NCBI RefSeq assembly: GCF_009833495.1
Contig: NZ_WUWG01000001.1
Span: 496,001-560,000 of the forward strand
Source of the DNA: Oceanomicrobium pacificus
GTDB taxonomy: Bacteria; Pseudomonadota; Alphaproteobacteria; Rhodobacterales; Rhodobacteraceae
DNA: 64,000 bases
Direction of reading: 5' to 3'
How positions within the stretch are numbered: position 1 is the first letter of the stretch; each line of letters begins with the position of its first letter. Shown here piece after piece: positions 59,680-64,000 of the stretch. The notes beneath the pieces are model-generated. The model had not been told where the DNA came from and did no database searches. It worked only from the letters and a program-made list of their open reading frames with translations. Position numbers and translations under genes: made by a program.

Positions 59680-60834
59680 ATGATCCTTTTCCCCAAGAAC
59701 GACGCCGAGACCTACGCCCAGCTTGCCGACGGCGTGCGCAGTTTCGCAGATGGCGAGATCCGCCCCATCGCCGAAGAGTTGGACCGGAGTTCGGCCTTCC
59801 CGGGCGACCTCTACCGGCAGATGGGCGAACTTGGACTGTTCGGGATCACCGTTCCCGAAGAACTGGGCGGTGCGGGCATGGACGCGCTCGCCTATTCCAT
59901 CGTGATGGAGGAACTGTCGCGCGGCTATGCATCTGTCGCAGACCAGTGCGGCGTGGTGGAACTGATCGGCACGCTTCTGACCCGCTACGGCACGCCAGAC
60001 CAGCAGGCGCGGCACCTGCCCGGTGTCCTGTCGGCAGAGACGGTCATTGCCTATTGCATCACCGAGGAAGAGGCCGGATCGGACGTGGCGGGCCTGCGCA
60101 GCACCGCGACGCAGACGGCGGATGGTTGGGTGCTGAACGGCTCGAAACTCTGGATCCATAACGCACCCGTGGCCGATCTCGGCTTCGTGCTGGCCCGGAC
60201 GGATCCCGACCTCGGCCATCGCGGCATGAGCATCTTCATCGTCGATCTGAACGCGGACGGCGTCGAACGCGGCCCTAAAGAGCACAAGCTCGGCCAGCGC
60301 GCGAGCCAGATCGGCGCGCTCACTTTCACGGATGTGCATCTGCCCAAGGACGCGCTTCTGGGCGAGTTGAACCGCGGTTTCTACATCATGATGAGCGTGC
60401 TGGAGAAGGGCCGCGTCGGCATTGCCGCGCTTGCCACCGGCATCGCGCAGGCGGGGCTGGAGGCGGCGCTCGACTATGCACAGCAGCGCAAGCAGTTCGG
60501 CAAGCCAATCGTCGACAATCAGGGACTGCAATGGATGCTGGCCGATATGGCCAAAGAGATCGCGGCCGCACGCGCGCTCGTGCGCGACGCGGCGTTGCGG
60601 CTCGACAATGAGGTGCCCGCAGGCAAAGCCTGTTCCATTGCCAAATGTTTCGCCTCCGACATGTGCGTCGCCCAGAGCGCCAACGCGCTGCAGGTGTTCG
60701 GCGGGTCGGGCTACATTCAGGGGTTCGAGGTCGAACGGCTCTATCGCGATGCCAAGATCACCCAGATCTACGAGGGCACGAACCAGATCCAGCGCACCAT
60801 CATCGGGCGCGAACTGCTCAAGAACGGCGCCTGA
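59680..60834 (+). CDS. Acyl-CoA dehydrogenase
   Basis: A 384-residue acyl-CoA dehydrogenase family flavoprotein. FAD-binding signature 'YCITEEEAGSDVAGLRST', second signature 'QQRKQFGKPIVDNQGLQWML', and the catalytic-base Glu in 'IYEGTNQIQRTIIGRELL' near the C-terminus. Length and domain order are those of standard enzymes that desaturate acyl-CoAs and pass electrons to ETF. Its presence between two SDR genes in a carbohydrate-regulated operon is unusual. Spacing 42 bp after the first SDR gene. Confidence 0.93.
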   Translation: MILFPKNDAETYAQLADGVRSFADGEIRPIAEELDRSSAFPGDLYRQMGELGLFGITVPEELGGAGMDALAYSIVMEELSRGYASVADQCGVVELIGTLLTRYGTPDQQARHLPGVLSAETVIAYCITEEEAGSDVAGLRSTATQTADGWVLNGSKLWIHNAPVADLGFVLARTDPDLGHRGMSIFIVDLNADGVERGPKEHKLGQRASQIGALTFTDVHLPKDALLGELNRGFYIMMSVLEKGRVGIAALATGIAQAGLEAALDYAQQRKQFGKPIVDNQGLQWMLADMAKEIAAARALVRDAALRLDNEVPAGKACSIAKCFASDMCVAQSANALQVFGGSGYIQGFEVERLYRDAKITQIYEGTNQIQRTIIGRELLKNGA

Positions 60835-60854
60835 ACGGGCCCAAGGGAGGAACC

Positions 60855-61625
60855 ATGAAAAACGCATTCGTAACGGGATCGAGCCGCGGGATCGGACGGG
60901 GCATCGCACTCGCGCTCGCGGCCAAGGGGTTCAATGTCGCGGTCAACGGGCGCAGCGACGGCGCGGCAATGGCGGACACATGCGCCGCCATAGAGGCGCT
61001 TGGCGTGCGGGCGGTGAAAGTGCCGGGCGACGTGTCCGATCCGTCCAACCATGCCGCACTTCTCGACGCGGCCGAAGACGCGTTGGGCGGGCCGCTTTGT
61101 GCGCTGGTGAACAATGCCGGCGTCGGCCCCCTGCGCAAGGCCGACATTCTGGACACCCAGGCCGACAGCTGGGACCATGTGATGGACAAGAATGCCAAGG
61201 CGGTCTTCTTCCTGACCCAGTGCTTCGCAAACCGGCTTCTGGCGCGCGCGCGTGACCCGGAACTGCCCTGGACCATTTCCGTCATCTCGTCGGTGAGCGC
61301 CTTCGCGGCCTCCCATGACAAGGCGGAATATTGCATCTCCAAGGCCGCCGCTGGGATGGTCGCCAAGAGCTTTGCGCAGAAACTCGCGCCAGAGGGCATT
61401 CAGGTGTTCGACATCCAGCCGGGCATCATTGAGACCGACCTGTCGCGCCCGGTGCTCGAAGCCTATGGCAAGCTGATCGAGGATCACGGGATCACGCTCA
61501 TCCCGCGTTTCGGCCAGCCTGAAGAGGTCGGCAAGGCTGTGGCGGCGGCGGCCAATGGCGAACTGCCCTATTGCGTCGGCCAGACGCTGCGGCCCGATGG
61601 CGGGCTGACGCTGCAAAGACTTTAG
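60855..61625 (+). CDS. SDR-family oxidoreductase (3-ketoacyl-ACP reductase-like)
   Basis: A 256-residue classical SDR. Cofactor motif 'TGSSRGIGRGIA' (residues 8-19), 'LVNNAGVGPL', and active site Ser-Tyr-Lys in 'VISSVSAFAAS' and 'AEYCISKAAAGM'. Ends 'LPYCVGQTLRPDGGLTLQRL'. The pattern is that of FabG-like enzymes and their sugar dehydrogenase relatives. ATG 60855 follows GGGAGG. Last gene of the operon; an intrinsic terminator lies 25 bp after the stop. Confidence 0.93.
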   Translation: MKNAFVTGSSRGIGRGIALALAAKGFNVAVNGRSDGAAMADTCAAIEALGVRAVKVPGDVSDPSNHAALLDAAEDALGGPLCALVNNAGVGPLRKADILDTQADSWDHVMDKNAKAVFFLTQCFANRLLARARDPELPWTISVISSVSAFAASHDKAEYCISKAAAGMVAKSFAQKLAPEGIQVFDIQPGIIETDLSRPVLEAYGKLIEDHGITLIPRFGQPEEVGKAVAAAANGELPYCVGQTLRPDGGLTLQRL

Positions 61626-61649
61626 ATCCCGGGAACACCCTGGAAAGGA

Positions 61650-61683
61650 AAGGGCTCCAACCACGTGGCGGAGCCCTTTTTTG
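61650..61683 (+). terminator. Intrinsic terminator between convergent operons
   Basis: GGGCTCC (61652-61658) pairs with GGAGCCC (61670-61676), extended by A-T pairs, and is followed by TTTTTT (61677-61682). It ends the SDR operon. On the minus strand the stem is followed by TTTCCTTTCC, so it may also work for the leftward ABC operon that ends at 61700. Confidence 0.85.
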
Positions 61684-61699
61684 TTCTGATTGCGAACAA

Positions 61700-62779
61700 T
61701 CAGGCGGCGGGCAGAAGCCGCCTGCCCGATGCGGTATCGAAGAAGTTGGCCTCGGCCGGATCGAAAGCGATGGCCGCGCGGCTCTCGGAAGCGATCTCGA
61801 AATCCTTGGGCATCTTCACCACCAGATGCCGGTCCTCATATTCGAACGTGACCAGCGACTGGTCGCCGGTCATCTCGAACGTGTAGACGGACGCATCCAC
61901 CTGCCCCGTGCCCGCTTCCACGACCTGACAGTCTTCCGGCCTGAAGCCGATCGTGACCGCTGCATTGTCGGCAAAGCCCGTCACCGGCAGCGACATGCCC
62001 GCCGCGCGGAACTGGCCGCTGCTGATCTCCCCTTCGACGAAATTCATCGGCGGAGAGCCCATGAAGCCCGCGACGAACAGGTTGGCGGGATTGGAATAGA
62101 CTTCCTTCGGGGTGCCGAGCTGCTGCAGCTCGCCATCCTTCATGATCGCCACACGATGCGCGAGCGTCATCGCCTCGATCTGGTCGTGGGTCACATAGAT
62201 CGTGGTGATGCCGAGCTCGTTCTGCATGTGTTTCAGTTCGGCGCGCATGTTGCCCCGCAACTTCGCGTCGAGGTTCGACAGAGGCTCGTCCATCAGGAAG
62301 ACGGCGGGGCGCCGGATGATCGCGCGGGCAAGCGCCACGCGCTGCCGCTGGCCGCCGGAAAGCTGCCCCGGCAACCGGTCGAGCAGCCCGTCCAGTTCCA
62401 CCTGCGCAGCAGCGGCGCGCACCGCTTCGTCCATCTCGGCTTGCGGAACCTTCGCCATCTTGAGCGGGAAGCCGATATTCTCGGCCACGGTCTTGTGCGG
62501 ATAGAGCGCGTAGGACTGGAAAACCATCGCGATGTCGCGATATTTGGGAAGCACCTCGGTCACGTCCTGATCGCCGATCAGAAGCTCGCCCGAGGAGATG
62601 CTTTCTAGCCCCGCGATCATCCGCAATGCCGTGGACTTGCCGCAGCCCGACGGGCCGAGCAGCACGAGGAACTCGCCCGCCTCCACTTCCAGCGACAGGC
62701 CCTTCAGCGCATGGAAGTTCCCGTAATATTTGTTCATCTCCCGGATGGAGATCGTTTTGGCTGCGTGGTCGCTGCTCAT
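61700..62779 (-). CDS. Sugar ABC transporter ATP-binding protein
   Basis: A 359-residue MalK/UgpC-type ATPase. Walker A 'GPSGCGKSTAL', signature 'LSGGQRQRVALARAI', Walker B 'VFLMDEPLSNLDAKL', H-loop 'IYVTHDQIEAMTL', and a C-terminal TOBE-type domain from about residue 235. It is the last gene of a leftward importer operon whose upstream part lies beyond the window; 4 bp separate it from the permease gene. Confidence 0.94.
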   Translation of the reverse strand: MSSDHAAKTISIREMNKYYGNFHALKGLSLEVEAGEFLVLLGPSGCGKSTALRMIAGLESISSGELLIGDQDVTEVLPKYRDIAMVFQSYALYPHKTVAENIGFPLKMAKVPQAEMDEAVRAAAAQVELDGLLDRLPGQLSGGQRQRVALARAIIRRPAVFLMDEPLSNLDAKLRGNMRAELKHMQNELGITTIYVTHDQIEAMTLAHRVAIMKDGELQQLGTPKEVYSNPANLFVAGFMGSPPMNFVEGEISSGQFRAAGMSLPVTGFADNAAVTIGFRPEDCQVVEAGTGQVDASVYTFEMTGDQSLVTFEYEDRHLVVKMPKDFEIASESRAAIAFDPAEANFFDTASGRRLLPAA

Positions 62780-62783
62780 GGTC

Positions 62784-63827
62784 CTACCCTTTGACGGCCC
62801 CGACGAGGAGCCCCTTGGTTATGTATTTCTGCAAGATGACGGCCAGCACGACCACGGGGATGATCATCACCACAATGGTCACCGACATGGTCCACCAGAG
62901 CACGCCGCGCTCGCCGGCATTCATCGCCGCGACGAGGATCGGCATGGTCTGGGCCTTGGTCGTGGAAAGGAACAGCGCCAGCAGATACTCGTTCCAGCTG
63001 AGGATCATCACCAGCAGCGTCGTGGCCGCCAGACCGGCCCGTGACAGCGGCAGGATGATTTCCCGGAAGGTGCCGATCATCGTGGCCCCGTCGATCTGGG
63101 CGCTTTCCTCCAGATCGCGGGGGATCGAGTTGAAGAAGTCGTACATGAGCCAGACAACGATCGGCAGGTTGACCACCGCATAGGTCAGGATGATCGCCAG
63201 ATGCGTGTCCAGAAGCCGGACCGACTGGAACATCATGTAGATCGGCACCACCACGACGATAGGCGCAAGGATGCGCTGCGAGATGATCCAGAACAGGATA
63301 TCCCCGTTGCCCAGCCGCACCTCGTAGATGCGCCCCACGGCGCGGGCGAGCAGGAAAAAGAGCGCGACCGCAACGGCCGTCGCCAGCATCCAGTCCACAT
63401 CATAGATGCCCACCGCCACGCCGACACCAGCCAGAAGCGCCACGAAATAGAGGATCGTGATCAGGTTCGGCGCATAGTCCACGCGGCTCAGCGCATAGGC
63501 CGCCATCGAGCCCACCAGCACCGACAGAGCGGTGGCCGACAGCGAGATGATGATCGAATTCATATAAGCGCGGAGCGTGTCCTCGTAGTCGATGACGAAC
63601 AGTTCCTTCCACGCGTGCAGGCTCGGCTCGAAATCAATGAAGGGCAAGAAGAACGGCCCCTGATTGACCGCTGCCGGCGTCTTCACCGACGTGATGAGCA
63701 GCCAGTAGATCGGAAAGAGCACGAAAGCCGCCCAGACGATCAGGATCGTGTAGAGCAGGATTTTCGTGGCCGGCGCCATCTGGCCGATGGCGCGGGGCTC
63801 GAACAGGCCGGGTCGACGCGTGCTCAT
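62784..63827 (-). CDS. Sugar ABC transporter permease (MalG-type) with inserted helix pair
   Basis: A 347-residue CUT1 permease, about 60 residues longer than the standard. The ATPase-contact loop is 'EESAQIDGATMIGTFREIIL' and the tail 'YITKGLLVGAVKG' is usual. Compared with the permeases at 14146 and 54007, an extra segment at about residues 119-174 lies after 'AYALSRVDYAP'; it contains two hydrophobic spans ('LYFVALLAGVGVAVG' and 'LATAVAVALFFLLARAVG'). So eight helices are likely instead of six. ATGA overlap with the upstream permease gene. Confidence 0.92.
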   Translation of the reverse strand: MSTRRPGLFEPRAIGQMAPATKILLYTILIVWAAFVLFPIYWLLITSVKTPAAVNQGPFFLPFIDFEPSLHAWKELFVIDYEDTLRAYMNSIIISLSATALSVLVGSMAAYALSRVDYAPNLITILYFVALLAGVGVAVGIYDVDWMLATAVAVALFFLLARAVGRIYEVRLGNGDILFWIISQRILAPIVVVVPIYMMFQSVRLLDTHLAIILTYAVVNLPIVVWLMYDFFNSIPRDLEESAQIDGATMIGTFREIILPLSRAGLAATTLLVMILSWNEYLLALFLSTTKAQTMPILVAAMNAGERGVLWWTMSVTIVVMIIPVVVLAVILQKYITKGLLVGAVKG

Positions 63828-64000
63828 TTCTGGGCCCTCACGCGGCTCAGGACGACAAGGTTGAAGAAGCTCACGCAGATCACCACCGTGACGAAGAGAA
63901 GGATATAGGCGACCGCCGAGGCCTGCCCGAGGTCGAGGGACCGCCAGGCGTAATAGGCCTGAAGGCTGACGGATTCGGTCGCAATGCCCGGACCGCCGGA
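63824..64000 (-). CDS. Sugar ABC transporter permease, C-terminal part (gene cut by right edge)
   Basis: The last 58 residues of a MalF-type permease. 'GGPGIATESVSLQAYYAWRS' precedes a final transmembrane helix (about 28-50 of this fragment: 'SAVAYILLFVTVVICVSFFN') and the basic tail 'LSRVRAQK'. The 'GGP...T.....Y' segment is the usual one before the last helix of CUT1 permeases. Its stop overlaps the start of the next permease (ATGA). The rest of the gene and the binding protein should lie to the right of the window. Confidence 0.88.
   Translation of the reverse strand, partial: SGGPGIATESVSLQAYYAWRSLDLGQASAVAYILLFVTVVICVSFFNLVVLSRVRAQK

Noticed and set aside
1-64000. Search for insertion sequences, phage genes, integrases, tRNA genes and attachment sites
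   Set aside because: No transposase, integrase or phage-like proteins and no tRNA-like cloverleaf were recognised; repeats seen are regulatory or hairpins.

Overview
The window is a gene-dense, high-GC stretch of a bacterial chromosome or large replicon. It encodes no rRNA or tRNA, and I saw no insertion sequence, phage gene or CRISPR array. The codon use, the abundance of solute-binding-protein transporters (sugar and peptide ABC, TRAP), FadR-type GntR and LacI regulators, the Anbu proteasome-like operon and the DUF849 (BKACE) enzyme point to an alphaproteobacterium, most likely a Rhodobacterales (Roseobacter/Rhodobacteraceae) type. The genus is not resolved from sequence alone.

Layout. (1) 1-4790: the end of an ABC-2 exporter permease, then a leftward operon with two exported amidohydrolases, a 4-TM protein, an orphan HlyD-type adaptor and a SnoaL-like protein. 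The upstream amidohydrolase has its signal peptide split by a -1 frameshift. (2) 4968-23545: a sugar-acid-type catabolic locus. It holds an IlvD/Edd dehydratase, two xylose-isomerase-like TIM barrels, an enolase-superfamily dehydratase, a FadR-type regulator, a D-2-hydroxyacid dehydrogenase, a six-gene ABC importer that includes a 97-aa membrane protein of unknown role, and a rightward operon of Tm-1-like protein, PEP-hydrolase-like TIM barrel, cupin, M24 metallohydrolase, amidohydrolase and HpcH/HpaI aldolase. Two divergent promoter regions 10 kb apart (7570-7864 and 17402-17748) share near-identical operators of the FadR class, including a 16-bp identical block, so they are probably one regulon. 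(3) 23619-27535: the circularly permuted ATP-grasp / alpha-E / transglutaminase / Anbu peptidase operon. (4) 27546-29436: a BKACE enzyme and a DJ-1/PfpI protein, divergent around a perfect palindrome. (5) 29443-33221: SxtJ / DUF5989 / carbamoyltransferase / SGNH hydrolase operon, which includes a 49-aa gene that is easy to miss. (6) 33432-40682: a Dpp/Opp-type ABC importer with two tandem paralogous binding proteins. (7) 40918-48884: a TRAP transporter operon with RraA-like aldolase, GH88/105 hydrolase, enoyl-CoA hydratase and an unusual CaiB-type protein, plus its LacI regulator. (8) 48985-61625: a CUT1 sugar ABC importer with GMC and fumarate-reductase-like flavoproteins, a second LacI regulator, and an SDR / acyl-CoA dehydrogenase / SDR operon that ends at a strong terminator. 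(9) 61700-64000: the start of another leftward sugar ABC importer operon, cut by the window edge.

The genes work together as several import-and-degrade modules for sugars, sugar acids, uronides or peptide-like compounds. Two design features recur. Strong TTGACA-like promoters have the operator over or just after the -10 box, and GC-rich hairpins lie just downstream of solute-binding-protein genes. The two LacI paralogs have nearly identical DNA-binding helices and similar AAACGTTT-type sites, so cross-regulation of regions 7 and 8 is likely. The region most likely to hold undescribed biochemistry is the Tm-1-like / PEP-hydrolase-like / M24 / amidohydrolase / aldolase operon with its shared regulon.
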